Shown in pieces: positions 17,391-26,423 of a DNA stretch of 64,000 bases. The position numbers and the translations under genes were made by a program. The notes beneath the pieces were generated by a model. It saw only the letters and a list, made by a program, of their open reading frames with translations. It was not told the DNA's origin and did no database searches. Numbering within the stretch: the first letter of the stretch is position 1; each line of letters begins with the position of its first letter. The DNA is from UBA1479 sp040216635. GTDB lineage: Bacteria; Pseudomonadota; Alphaproteobacteria; Rhodospirillales; Casp-alpha2. The stretch spans positions 42,381 to 106,380 of the forward strand of contig JAVJOU010000017.1 in NCBI GenBank assembly GCA_040216635.1, given 5' to 3'.

Positions 17391-18479
17391 ATGCTGTACC
17401 AAATTCTGTTCCCCATGGCCGACGAGTTCGCGATTTTGAACGTGTTCCGTTATCTGACTTTCCGCACGGGCGGGGCCGTGATCACGGCCTTGATCGTCAG
17501 CTTCCTGATCGGCCCCGTGTTGATCGAGGTTCTGAAAGCCAAGCAGAAAGGCGGCCAGCCGATCCGCGACGACGGTCCGGAAAGCCATCTGGTGACCAAA
17601 CAGGGCACGCCGACCATGGGCGGGCTGATGATCCTGATCGCTTCGGTGTTGGCGACCTTGCTGTGGATGGACCTTGAAAACGGTTTCGTCTGGACGGCGC
17701 TCGGCGTGACCATCGGCTACGGCATCATCGGGTTCCTGGACGATTACCTGAAGGTATCGAAACGTAATTCCAAGGGGCTGCCCGGTAAGTTGAAGCTGAT
17801 CCTGCAGGTCTCCATCGCAGGGGTGGCGGCATTCTATATTTCCGCCCATCTGCCCGATCCCTTGGCGACGACCCTGGCCCTGCCGTTCTTCAAGAACCTG
17901 TTGGTCGATCTGGGGTGGATGTTCATCGTGTTCGCCTGTTTCGTGATGGTGGGGTCCAGCAATTCCGTGAACCTGACGGACGGTCTGGACGGGCTTGCCA
18001 TCGTGACTGTGATGATAGCCGCCGGCGTGTTCGCCTTGATCGCCTATCTGGTGGGCAACACCGTGTTCGCCAATTACCTGCAACTGCATTACGTGCCCGG
18101 CTCCGGTGAGCTTGCCGTGTTCATGGGCTCCCTGGTGGGGGCGGCGCTCGGCTTCCTTTGGTACAACGCGCCACCGGCCAAGGTATTCATGGGGGATACG
18201 GGCTCGCTCTCGTTGGGCGGTGCGCTTGGCGCCGTTGCCGTGATCACCAAACATGAACTGGTTCTGGCCATCGTCGGCGGACTGTTCGTGTTGGAAACCG
18301 TGTCGGTGATCGTGCAGGTCATCTCATTCAAGCTGACCGGGCGGCGCGTGTTCCGCATGGCGCCCCTACACCACCATTTCGAACAGAAGGGATGGGCCGA
18401 GGCCACCATCGTCATCCGCTTCTGGATCATTGCGTCGATCCTGGCCCTTGCCGGCCTTGCCACGCTGAAACTGCGGTGA
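17391..18479 (+). CDS. mraY: Phospho-MurNAc-pentapeptide transferase MraY
   Basis: A 362-residue integral membrane enzyme with about ten helices that makes lipid I from UDP-MurNAc-pentapeptide and undecaprenyl phosphate. Signature blocks: GGQPIRDDGPESH...TPTMGG, FLDDYLKV with the catalytic acidic pair, NSVNLTDGLDGLA, MGDTGSLSLGGALG and the APLHHHFEQKGW His cluster. Start ATG at 17391, 10 bases after murF. Length normal. Confidence 0.97.
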   Translation: MLYQILFPMADEFAILNVFRYLTFRTGGAVITALIVSFLIGPVLIEVLKAKQKGGQPIRDDGPESHLVTKQGTPTMGGLMILIASVLATLLWMDLENGFVWTALGVTIGYGIIGFLDDYLKVSKRNSKGLPGKLKLILQVSIAGVAAFYISAHLPDPLATTLALPFFKNLLVDLGWMFIVFACFVMVGSSNSVNLTDGLDGLAIVTVMIAAGVFALIAYLVGNTVFANYLQLHYVPGSGELAVFMGSLVGAALGFLWYNAPPAKVFMGDTGSLSLGGALGAVAVITKHELVLAIVGGLFVLETVSVIVQVISFKLTGRRVFRMAPLHHHFEQKGWAEATIVIRFWIIASILALAGLATLKLR

Positions 18480-18492
18480 GGAAGGAAGCACG

Positions 18493-19929
18493 ATGATCGA
18501 TCTTTTCTACTTCTATCGCATGCCGGTCGCGGTGCTGGGCCTGGGTCAATCGGGTCTGGCAACCTGTCAGGCCCTGATCAAAAGCGACGCCGAGGTCTGG
18601 GCCTGGGACGATAACGAAGACGCCCGCCAGCGGGCCCGCGAACAGGATATTCCCCTGGTCGATCTCTATACCTGCAACTGGCAGGAAGTGACGACCCTGG
18701 TCCTCAGCCCGGGCATTCCGTTCCATTATCCGGAACCGCATGCGGTGGTGAACCTTGCCAAGGCCGGGGGGGCGGAAGTCGTCAGCGATATCGAGCTTCT
18801 GGCCCGTGCCCAACGCGACGCGGCCTATATCGGTATCACCGGAACCAACGGCAAATCGACCACCACGGCCCTGATCGGCCACATCATGCAGCTTGCCGGC
18901 CGCGAAGCGGAAATCGGCGGTAATCTGGGGCCCCCCGCCTTGACGCTGGAAACCCTGGTTGAAGGCGGAACTTATGTTTTGGAGATGTCGTCCTATCAGC
19001 TGGACCTGACCGTCTCCATCACCTGGGATATTGCGGTTCTGTTGAATATTTCCGCCGACCATCTGGACCGCCACGGCGGAATGGACGGCTACGTCGCGGC
19101 CAAGCGTCAGATCTTCCACCGCCAGACGGAACCTAAGTCCGCGATCATCGGCGTCGATGACAGCTACTGTGAAGCGATCTACGAGGACCTTGCGGATATC
19201 GGCGATCAGGTGGTGATCCCGGTTTCGGGCGAGAAACGCATTCACGGCGGCGTCTATGTGGTCAACGGCGTTCTGGTCGACGACATGGACGGCCAGGAAG
19301 TGCCGATCACCAATTTGTCGGACAATCCCGCGCTGCAGGGGCCGCACAACTGGCAGAACGCGGCCGCCGCCTATGCGGCCTGCCGACGCGCCGGTGTCGA
19401 AGGCCGGGTCATCATGGCCTGCCTGCAAAGCTATCCCGGTCTGGTTCATCGCCAGGAACCGGTCGAGGTCGTCGACGGCGTCGCCTTCGTCAACGATTCC
19501 AAGGCGACCAACGCGGTTGCCGCCGCCAAGGCGCTGGCTTGTTACGAAGATATCTATTGGATCGCCGGGGGGCGTCCCAAGGAAGGCGGTATCGGCGGCC
19601 TTACGGAATATTTCCCGCGTATCCGCCATGCCTATCTGGTCGGCGAGGCAGCACTCGGTTTCGGTCAGGTCCTGGACGGCAAGGTGCCTTTCACCATTTC
19701 TGGTGAGGTCGCAAAGGCCGTCGAAGCGGCCTATGCCCAGGCCAAAAAAGACAAGGCCGAGAAGCCGGTCGTTCTGTTGTCGCCGGCCTGTGCGTCGTTC
19801 GATCAGTTCGCCAATTTTGAAGACCGGGGCGATGCCTTCAAGGAGGCGGTCGAAGCCCTTTCCGGTAAGCACCTGGATCCATCCGAAATGCCTGAAGCCT
19901 TCACCATCGCCAAGGGAGGGGACGCCTAG
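18493..19929 (+). CDS. murD: UDP-MurNAc-L-alanine:D-glutamate ligase MurD
   Basis: A 478-residue Mur ligase adding D-glutamate. N-terminal nucleotide-binding motif VLGLGQSGLATCQAL, ATP motif GITGTNGKSTTTALIGH, EMSSYQLDLT, NISADHLDRHGGMDGYVAAK, HNWQNAAAAYAAC, NDSKATNAVAAAKAL and LSPACASFDQFANFEDRG at the C-terminus fit MurD throughout. Start ATG 18493 with GAGGAAGG upstream. Its stop is directly followed by ftsW. Confidence 0.96.
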   Translation: MIDLFYFYRMPVAVLGLGQSGLATCQALIKSDAEVWAWDDNEDARQRAREQDIPLVDLYTCNWQEVTTLVLSPGIPFHYPEPHAVVNLAKAGGAEVVSDIELLARAQRDAAYIGITGTNGKSTTTALIGHIMQLAGREAEIGGNLGPPALTLETLVEGGTYVLEMSSYQLDLTVSITWDIAVLLNISADHLDRHGGMDGYVAAKRQIFHRQTEPKSAIIGVDDSYCEAIYEDLADIGDQVVIPVSGEKRIHGGVYVVNGVLVDDMDGQEVPITNLSDNPALQGPHNWQNAAAAYAACRRAGVEGRVIMACLQSYPGLVHRQEPVEVVDGVAFVNDSKATNAVAAAKALACYEDIYWIAGGRPKEGGIGGLTEYFPRIRHAYLVGEAALGFGQVLDGKVPFTISGEVAKAVEAAYAQAKKDKAEKPVVLLSPACASFDQFANFEDRGDAFKEAVEALSGKHLDPSEMPEAFTIAKGGDA

Positions 19930-21054
19930 ATGAGCACCCTTGCCCGCACGGATAATTCCATTCTCGCCCGCTGGTGGTGGACGGTCGACCGCTGGAACCT
20001 TGCCGCCGTGGCCGTGCTGGCGACGACCGGAATGGTCATGGCGCTGGCGGCCTCGCCGCCCGTGGCGGTACGCCTGGGGCTGGATACCTATTATTTCGCG
20101 GGCCGGCAGGCGGTGTTCCTGGGCCTGGGCCTGTTTATCGTCGTTGCGGCGTCCTTGTTGTCGCCCAAGGGGGTGCGCAGGGTGGCAATGGCCGTCTTGG
20201 CGTTATCCATGGCGTTGATGGTTGCGGTGCTGGCGGTCGGCCCGGAAATCAAGGGGGCCACGCGCTGGCTCAGCCTGGGCGCCATTTCCCTACAACCGTC
20301 CGAATTTGCCAAGCCCGCCCTTGCCGTGATGGCCGCCTGGTTCTTCGCCCAGGCCCGGCTGCAGGAAGGCTACCCGGGCAACCTGGTCGCCACGGGTCTG
20401 TTCATGATGGTGGCGGCCCTGCTGTTGATGCAGCCGGACGTGGGCATGACCATGGTCGTCGCCGCCGTATGGGGGGTGCAGTTCTTCCTGGCGGGGCTGC
20501 CGATCATCATGGTCATGGGCATCGGCCTTATTTTCCTGGGGTGCAGTGTCGGCGCCTATTTTACCTTCAGCCACGTCCAGGCCCGCGTCGACCGCTTCTT
20601 CGATCCGTCTGCGGGCGAAGGTTATCAGGTCATGCGCTCGCTCGACGCCTTTCACAACGGCGGCCTGACGGGGCGCGGGCCGGGCGAAGGCCGGGTCAAG
20701 GAAGTCCTGCCCGACGCCCATACGGACTTCATCTTCGCCGTCGCCGGCGAGGAATTCGGCATGTTGGTTTGCGTTGCCATCGTCGGGCTGTTCGCCTTTG
20801 TCGTGGTGCGTGGGCTGAGCCGTGCCTACAAGGACGACAACCTGTTCGTCCTGCTGGCGTCAGCCGGGTTGCTGGTGCAGTTCGCGGTTCAAGCCATGAT
20901 CAATCTGGCTTCGACCCTGCATCTTATTCCGCCCAAGGGCATGACCCTGCCGTTCGTATCTTACGGGGGATCGTCCACCGTGGCGGTCGCGCTCGGCTTC
21001 GGCATGATGCTGGCCCTGACCCGCGCGCGGCCGGGCGAGGGAGGTGCCAAATGA
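19930..21054 (+). CDS. ftsW: Septal peptidoglycan glycosyltransferase FtsW
   Basis: A 374-residue SEDS-family protein with about ten membrane helices that polymerises lipid II at the septum together with FtsI. Visible family blocks: GATRWLSLGAISLQPSEFAKPAL, the GPGEGRVKEVLPDAHTDFIFA loop with the conserved acidic residue, and LPFVSYGGSSTVAVALGFGM near the C-terminus. Start ATG at 19930 immediately follows the murD stop; the end overlaps murG by four bases (ATGA). Confidence 0.95.
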   Translation: MSTLARTDNSILARWWWTVDRWNLAAVAVLATTGMVMALAASPPVAVRLGLDTYYFAGRQAVFLGLGLFIVVAASLLSPKGVRRVAMAVLALSMALMVAVLAVGPEIKGATRWLSLGAISLQPSEFAKPALAVMAAWFFAQARLQEGYPGNLVATGLFMMVAALLLMQPDVGMTMVVAAVWGVQFFLAGLPIIMVMGIGLIFLGCSVGAYFTFSHVQARVDRFFDPSAGEGYQVMRSLDAFHNGGLTGRGPGEGRVKEVLPDAHTDFIFAVAGEEFGMLVCVAIVGLFAFVVVRGLSRAYKDDNLFVLLASAGLLVQFAVQAMINLASTLHLIPPKGMTLPFVSYGGSSTVAVALGFGMMLALTRARPGEGGAK

Positions 21055-22178
21055 CGGCGCATCTCGCGGTTCTGGCTGCCGGGGGCACCGGCGGGCATGT
21101 CTTCCCGGCAGAGGCCCTGGCCGCTGAACTTGCCGGGCGCGGCTACCGTTTGGCGCTGATCACCGACCGCCGGGGTGGCGGGTTCGGCGGGGCCTTGGCG
21201 GAACTGGAAACCCATCATATCCGCGCCGGCGGCATTGCCGGTAAGCGCTTTACCGCGCGCCTGGAAAGTGTGTTCGAACTGGGCCTGGGAACACTGCAGG
21301 CGCGGTCTCTGTTGGCGAAATTGAAGCCCGATGCGGTCGTCGGGTTCGGTGGCTATGCGTCGGTGCCGACCATGATGGCGGCGACCTGGGGTGGATACGC
21401 CACCGCGATCCATGAACAGAACGCCGTGCTGGGCCGGGCCAACCGGTTGCTGGCGACCCGGGTGCGGCGCATTGCGACCTCCATCGACGGCACGCAGATG
21501 GTGCCCGACGCCGCTAAGGACAAGATCCGCCTGACCGGCATGCCGGTACGCCCGGCGGTTTTGGCGGCAGGGGATACGGCTTACGATGAAATCAATGACA
21601 ACGCGCCTTTGAATCTGCTGATTACCGGCGGATCGCAAGGTGCGCGCGTATTGTCTGATGTGGTGCCGGCGGCGCTGGCCCAATTGCCTGAGAAACTGAG
21701 AAAACGTCTGAACGTGACCCAGCAATGCCGGGTCGAGGATCTGGACCGGGTGCAGGGCGTTTATGGCGATGCCGGAATATCGGCAAATCTTGCAAGTTTC
21801 TTCGACGATATTCCCCAACGTCTGGCGGCGGCGCATCTGCTGATCGCGCGGGCGGGGGCTTCCACCGTTGCCGAGATGACGGCGATCGGCCGTCCGGCGA
21901 TCCTGGTGCCCTATCCCCATGCCATCGACAATCATCAGTTCGCCAATGCCCAGGCCGTGGACGAAGCCGGGGCCGGTTGGTTGATGGCCGAAGACGTATT
22001 CACGGCGGATCGTCTTGCCGGAAGGCTGACAAGCCTGTTCGAAAACCCGCGTCATCTGGCCCATGCGGCCCGCGCTTCCAAGCGGATCGGCCGGCCCGAT
22101 GCGGCCCATGCCTTGGCCGACATGGTGGCGGAAATGATGCCGAACGGAAATTCCAACCATGGGAGGCAGGCCGCATGA
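21051..22178 (+). CDS. murG: UDP-GlcNAc:lipid I GlcNAc transferase MurG
   Basis: A 375-residue GT-B glycosyltransferase turning lipid I into lipid II at the inner face of the membrane. The N-terminal G loop AAGGTGGHVFPAEALA, IHEQNAVLGRANRLLA, the second G loop TGGSQGARVLSDVVP and the UDP-sugar site ARAGASTVAEMTAIGRPAILVPYPHAIDNHQ are clear. Start by ATGA overlap with ftsW; ends overlapping murC. Confidence 0.96.
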   Translation: MTAHLAVLAAGGTGGHVFPAEALAAELAGRGYRLALITDRRGGGFGGALAELETHHIRAGGIAGKRFTARLESVFELGLGTLQARSLLAKLKPDAVVGFGGYASVPTMMAATWGGYATAIHEQNAVLGRANRLLATRVRRIATSIDGTQMVPDAAKDKIRLTGMPVRPAVLAAGDTAYDEINDNAPLNLLITGGSQGARVLSDVVPAALAQLPEKLRKRLNVTQQCRVEDLDRVQGVYGDAGISANLASFFDDIPQRLAAAHLLIARAGASTVAEMTAIGRPAILVPYPHAIDNHQFANAQAVDEAGAGWLMAEDVFTADRLAGRLTSLFENPRHLAHAARASKRIGRPDAAHALADMVAEMMPNGNSNHGRQAA

Positions 22179-23635
22179 GAGCCCTTCCCCTGGATATCGG
22201 CACCATGCATTTCGTCGGGATCGGCGGCATCGGGATGAGCGGCATCGCCGAGGTTCTGCACTCGCTTGGATATTCGGTCCAAGGATCGGACATCGCCGAC
22301 AGCGCCAACGTAAAGCGCCTGCGCGGCATGGGCATCGACGTCCATGTCGGGCATGACGCGTCCAACCTGGGCCCGGCCCAAGTTGTCGTCGTGTCATCGG
22401 CGGTGAAGCCGGACAATCCCGAAGTCGTGGCCGCGCGCCAGAACCTGATCCCGGTGGTGCGTCGGGCGGAAATGCTGGGCGAGTTGATGCGCCTGAAATG
22501 GTCCATCGCGGTCGGCGGCACCCACGGCAAGACGACGACGACGTCGCTGATTTCAGCGGTGCTGGACGGCGCCGGGCTGGACCCCACGGTTATCAACGGC
22601 GGCATCATCAACGCCTATGGCACCAACGCGCGCCTGGGCAGCGGCGACTGGCTGGTGGCCGAAGCGGACGAAAGCGACGGGACATTCTTGAAACTGCCGT
22701 CGACCATTGCCGTGGTCACCAACATCGACCCGGAACATATGGATCATTACGGCGATTTCGAAACCCTGAAACAGGCCTTTGTCCAGTTCGTCGAAAACAT
22801 TCCATTTTATGGCTTCGCAGTGCTGTGCGTCGATCACGCCGAGGTCCAGAATCTGATTCCCCGCGTGTCCGACCGGCGCGTCGTGACCTACGGTTTCAGC
22901 CCGCAGGCCGACGTGCGCGCGGTCAACATCACGCCGGGGCTGGACGGGGTGGCCTTCGATGCCGTGATCCGCGACCGCAAGACCGGCGAAACGCGTGAAA
23001 TATCGGATCTCCATCTGCCCATGTACGGCCAGCACAACGTGCAGAACACCCTGGCTGCCATCGCCATCGCCAGCGAGATGAACTTGAACGATGCGGATCT
23101 GGCCAGGGCACTTGCCAAATTCGGCGGCGTGAAGCGGCGGTTCACGCGGGTCGGTACGGTCGGCGGCGTGACCGTGGTGGACGATTACGGCCATCACCCG
23201 GTCGAGATCGCGGCGGTACTTGGTGCGGCTCGTGACGCCACAAACGGCAAGGTCGTCGCCGTGGTGCAGCCCCATCGCTATACCCGCCTGCGCGATCTGT
23301 TCGACGACTTCTGCACCTGTTTCAACGACGCCGATGCGGTTGTCGTCGCACCCGTTTACGAAGCCGGTGAAAGTCCGATCGAAGGCATCGACCGGGATTC
23401 CCTGATCGAAGGCCTGAAGGTTCATGGCCACCGGAATGTCGTGGCCCTGGAAGGACCGGAAGACTTGGCGCGGATCGCACTTGATCTGACCTCGAACGGT
23501 GATTTCGTCGTCTGCCTGGGGGCAGGCACGATCAGCCAATGGGCCAACGCGCTGCCGGAACAGATGCAGGAACTGGGCGGTGGTTTACGCGAAATCCCCG
23601 GCGGCAACGGACAGGGTGGAGGCGTCGGCGCATGA
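22175..23635 (+). CDS. murC: UDP-MurNAc:L-alanine ligase MurC
   Basis: A 486-residue Mur ligase catalysing the first amino-acid addition. Motifs: HFVGIGGIGMSGIAEVLH at the N-terminus, GGTHGKTTTTSLISAVL, EADESDGTFLKL, NIDPEHMDHYGDF, YGQHNVQNTLAAI, DDYGHHPVEIAAVL and VVQPHRYTRLRDLF. Start ATG 22175 with GGGAGG upstream, overlapping murG; the C-terminal glycine-rich tail runs into the murB start. It comes late in the cluster, as usual for alphaproteobacteria. Confidence 0.96.
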   Translation: MRALPLDIGTMHFVGIGGIGMSGIAEVLHSLGYSVQGSDIADSANVKRLRGMGIDVHVGHDASNLGPAQVVVVSSAVKPDNPEVVAARQNLIPVVRRAEMLGELMRLKWSIAVGGTHGKTTTTSLISAVLDGAGLDPTVINGGIINAYGTNARLGSGDWLVAEADESDGTFLKLPSTIAVVTNIDPEHMDHYGDFETLKQAFVQFVENIPFYGFAVLCVDHAEVQNLIPRVSDRRVVTYGFSPQADVRAVNITPGLDGVAFDAVIRDRKTGETREISDLHLPMYGQHNVQNTLAAIAIASEMNLNDADLARALAKFGGVKRRFTRVGTVGGVTVVDDYGHHPVEIAAVLGAARDATNGKVVAVVQPHRYTRLRDLFDDFCTCFNDADAVVVAPVYEAGESPIEGIDRDSLIEGLKVHGHRNVVALEGPEDLARIALDLTSNGDFVVCLGAGTISQWANALPEQMQELGGGLREIPGGNGQGGGVGA

Positions 23636-24576
23636 TGGCTGTACAATACGACACCACGCTTCTTGATCGTCTGCCGTCCGTTGAGGGCCGCCTGACGGCC
23701 AATGCCTCCATGGCCGGGTTCTCCTGGTTCCGGGTCGGCGGTCCCGCCGAAGTTCTGTTCGAACCGCGGGATACGGACGATCTTGCGGCCTTTATGGCGG
23801 GCCTGCCGGACGATGTGCTGGTCACGGTGATCGGCGTGGCATCGAACCTGCTGGTCCGCGATGGCGGGATCGACGGCGTGGTCATCCGCCTTGGCAAAGC
23901 CTTCGCCGAGATCACGGTCGACGGTCAGGAAATCACGGCGGGTGCGGGTGCCATGGACGTGAACGTGGCCCGTGCTGCCCGCGATGCGGGACTTGCCGGG
24001 TTTGAATTCCTGATCGGTATTCCCGGGTCGGTCGGCGGTGCCTTGCGCATGAACGCCGGGGCTTATGGTGCCGAAATTTCCGATATTTTCGTGGCCGCAC
24101 GGGCAGTGACCGGCAGGGGAGAGGTTGCGGCCCTCTCCCCGTCGGACATGGTTTTCGCCTATCGCCACTGCGGTCAGCCGGATGACGTGATCTTTACCGG
24201 AGCAACATTTAGGGGGACGCCGGATAAAGCGGATGCCATCGCCCGGCGCATGACCGACATTCAAAAATCGCGCAGTGAAACCCAGCCCGTGAAATCGCGT
24301 ACCGGTGGGTCGACCTTTGCCAATCCGGAAGGACACAAGGCTTGGGAGCTGATCGACGAAGCAGGCTGCCGCGGCTTGACGCGCGGGGGGGCACAGGTCT
24401 CTCCCCAGCACTGTAATTTCCTGATCAATACAGGCAACGCCACGGCCGCTGACCTGGAAGGTCTGGGCGAGGAAGTGCGCAGGCGGGTCCTTGAAAATTC
24501 AGGCGTCGCGCTTGAATGGGAAATCCGTCGCATCGGCCGCCCGGCCGGGCCGAAGGTGCAGGAGGTCGCGCCATGA
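23632..24576 (+). CDS. murB: UDP-N-acetylenolpyruvoylglucosamine reductase MurB
   Basis: A 314-residue FAD enzyme reducing UDP-GlcNAc-enolpyruvate to UDP-MurNAc. The FAD domain shows SWFRVGGPAEVLFEP, GVASNLLVRDGGIDGVVIRL and FEFLIGIPGSVGGALRMNAGAYG; the C-terminal domain has KSRTGGSTFANPEG with the catalytic serine and GGAQVSPQHCNFLINTGNAT. It lacks the extra loop of E. coli-type enzymes and so is a type II MurB. ATGATG start at 23632, overlapping the murC stop. Confidence 0.95.
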   Translation: MMAVQYDTTLLDRLPSVEGRLTANASMAGFSWFRVGGPAEVLFEPRDTDDLAAFMAGLPDDVLVTVIGVASNLLVRDGGIDGVVIRLGKAFAEITVDGQEITAGAGAMDVNVARAARDAGLAGFEFLIGIPGSVGGALRMNAGAYGAEISDIFVAARAVTGRGEVAALSPSDMVFAYRHCGQPDDVIFTGATFRGTPDKADAIARRMTDIQKSRSETQPVKSRTGGSTFANPEGHKAWELIDEAGCRGLTRGGAQVSPQHCNFLINTGNATAADLEGLGEEVRRRVLENSGVALEWEIRRIGRPAGPKVQEVAP

Positions 24577-25490
24577 CCGCCATGTCGGAAAGCAAACACG
24601 TGGCCGTGCTGATGGGGGGCTGGTCGGCCGAACGCGAGGTTTCGCTGGTGTCGGGGGCGGCCTGCGCCAAGGCATTACAGGATGCGGGATATCAGGTCAC
24701 CACCATCGATGTGCAGCGCGACGTGGGGGCCTTGATCACGCGCCTATATCCGCGCCCCGATGCCGTATTCAACGCGCTGCACGGCCGGTTCGGGGAAGAC
24801 GGCTGTATCCAGGGGCTGCTCGATATTCTGGGCATTCCCTATACCCATTCGGGTCTGCTGGCTTCGGCCGTGGCCATGGACAAGCCCCTGGCCAAACGCC
24901 TGTTCGCGGCCGAAGGCATTCCCGTCGCGGAACATGTCGTGGCGACCATCGAAGCCGCCCGCGAACAAGAACCGATGTCCCGGCCCTATGTGGCCAAGCC
25001 CATGAACGAAGGGTCCAGCGTCGGCGTGCATATCGTCCGCGAAGGCGACAACGAGCCGCCGTTCGAAGGATCGGGCTGGAACTACGGCGAAGAGGTGATG
25101 TTCGAACGCTACATCCCCGGGCGCGAACTGACCGTCTCGGTGATGGGCGGGAATGCGGTTGCGGTGACCGAAATCACCACGTCGCGCGGATTCTACGACT
25201 ACGACGCCAAGTATGCCGACGGCGGGTCGATCCACGTGATCCCGGCCGAGGTCGACAAGGACATCTATGACCAGGCGATGGACATGTCCGAACGGGCGTT
25301 CAAGGCGATCGGCTGCCGCGGCGTGGCGCGGACCGATTTCCGCTACGACGGCGATACCCTCTACATGCTTGAAATCAATACCCAACCGGGCATGACGCCC
25401 ACCTCCCTGGTGCCGGAACAGGCCGCCCATACGGGCCTGTCTTTTCAGGATTTGGTCGTCTGGATGGTTGAACAGGCGGAGTGCGATTGA
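24573..25490 (+). CDS. ddl: D-alanine:D-alanine ligase
   Basis: A 305-residue ATP-grasp enzyme that makes D-Ala-D-Ala for MurF. Visible: VAVLMGGWSAEREVSL, ALHGRFGEDGCIQGLLD, PYTHSGLLASAVAMDK, KPMNEGSSVGVHIV, the PGRELTVSVMGG block and DFRYDGDTLYMLEINTQPGMTPTSLVPEQA with metal-binding Glu and Asn. Start ATG 24573 overlaps the murB stop; GGAGG precedes it. The stop shares bases with the ftsQ ATG. Confidence 0.96.
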   Translation: MTAMSESKHVAVLMGGWSAEREVSLVSGAACAKALQDAGYQVTTIDVQRDVGALITRLYPRPDAVFNALHGRFGEDGCIQGLLDILGIPYTHSGLLASAVAMDKPLAKRLFAAEGIPVAEHVVATIEAAREQEPMSRPYVAKPMNEGSSVGVHIVREGDNEPPFEGSGWNYGEEVMFERYIPGRELTVSVMGGNAVAVTEITTSRGFYDYDAKYADGGSIHVIPAEVDKDIYDQAMDMSERAFKAIGCRGVARTDFRYDGDTLYMLEINTQPGMTPTSLVPEQAAHTGLSFQDLVVWMVEQAECD

Positions 25491-26368
25491 TGACCGATAA
25501 GAAAACGGACAACGAGACCACCAAGGCGGAAGGAAAGCGCCGCGCCCGAAATCAGAGCGCGCCGAGAAAACGCGTCCTGCGCGGCCGGCTCAGCCGGGCC
25601 GTGATGGTCGGCGGTCTGACGGCGGTCCTGCTGGGGGCGGGTGCCGGCGGTTGGTGGGTATGGTCCAACAATGTGGTGTCCGGGCTCTATACCCAGGCCA
25701 AGGATTGGACGATCGGCCAGACGGCCGAGGCCGGATTGCGCATCGACGATATTCTCGTGACCGGGCGTTCGCAAACCTCGCGCCAGGATCTTCTGGCGGC
25801 GCTGCGCCTGCGGCGTGGCGCGCCGATGTTCGGCTTCGATCCGGAACAAACCCGCCAGCGCATCGAACAATTGCCCTGGGTCAAACGTGCCGTGGTCGAA
25901 CGCATGCTGCCGGGCACGGTCATGCTTCATATCGATGAGCGCACGCCGCTGGCCCTTTGGCAGAACAAGGGCGTGTTTCAGCTGATCGACGAAGAAGGCG
26001 TGGTGATCTTGAAGAAGGGTCTGGAGCGGTTTTCCGATCTGCCCATCGTTGTCGGCCCCGACGCGCCCAAGCATGCCAAGGCATTGTTGGAAACCCTTAG
26101 GGCCGAGCCCGACCTGATGCATCTGGTGCGTGCCGCCGTGCGGGTTTCCGGCCGCCGCTGGACCCTGACCCTGGATAACGGCATCGACGTGCAACTGCCC
26201 GAAGACGACCCGGCCGGGGCCTGGCTGCGGCTGGCCGAGTACGAACGACAGCACAAGGTCTTGGCACGCGATGTCGAAGTTCTGGATTTGCGCCTGCCGG
26301 ACCGCCTGATCGTCCGTAAGGCGGCAAAGCCGCGCCCGCCCCGCAAACCCAAGGGCCAAGAAACCTGA
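25490..26368 (+). CDS. ftsQ: Cell division protein FtsQ
   Basis: A 292-residue bitopic membrane protein. A basic cytoplasmic N-terminus (residues 1-38) is followed by one transmembrane helix (AVMVGGLTAVLLGAGAGGWWVW), a POTRA domain (IDDILVTGRSQTSRQDLLAAL...) and the FtsQ beta domain (ERTPLALWQNKGVFQLIDEEGVVI). The start is the ATG in TGATG with the ddl stop; a GTG nine bases earlier is also possible. The C-terminus is rich in Pro and Lys. It recruits FtsBL to the divisome. Confidence 0.92.
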   Translation: MTDKKTDNETTKAEGKRRARNQSAPRKRVLRGRLSRAVMVGGLTAVLLGAGAGGWWVWSNNVVSGLYTQAKDWTIGQTAEAGLRIDDILVTGRSQTSRQDLLAALRLRRGAPMFGFDPEQTRQRIEQLPWVKRAVVERMLPGTVMLHIDERTPLALWQNKGVFQLIDEEGVVILKKGLERFSDLPIVVGPDAPKHAKALLETLRAEPDLMHLVRAAVRVSGRRWTLTLDNGIDVQLPEDDPAGAWLRLAEYERQHKVLARDVEVLDLRLPDRLIVRKAAKPRPPRKPKGQET

Positions 26369-26423
26369 TCCTGGCTGAAACCTGAACAAGAACCGCAGAT
26401 CACAGAATATCGAGACGACCGAA

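Noticed and set aside
19974..21050. Frame upstream of murG running through ftsW
   Set aside because: MurG begins at 21051 with its G loop; the earlier part is an out-of-frame reading of ftsW and rich in Arg/Gly.
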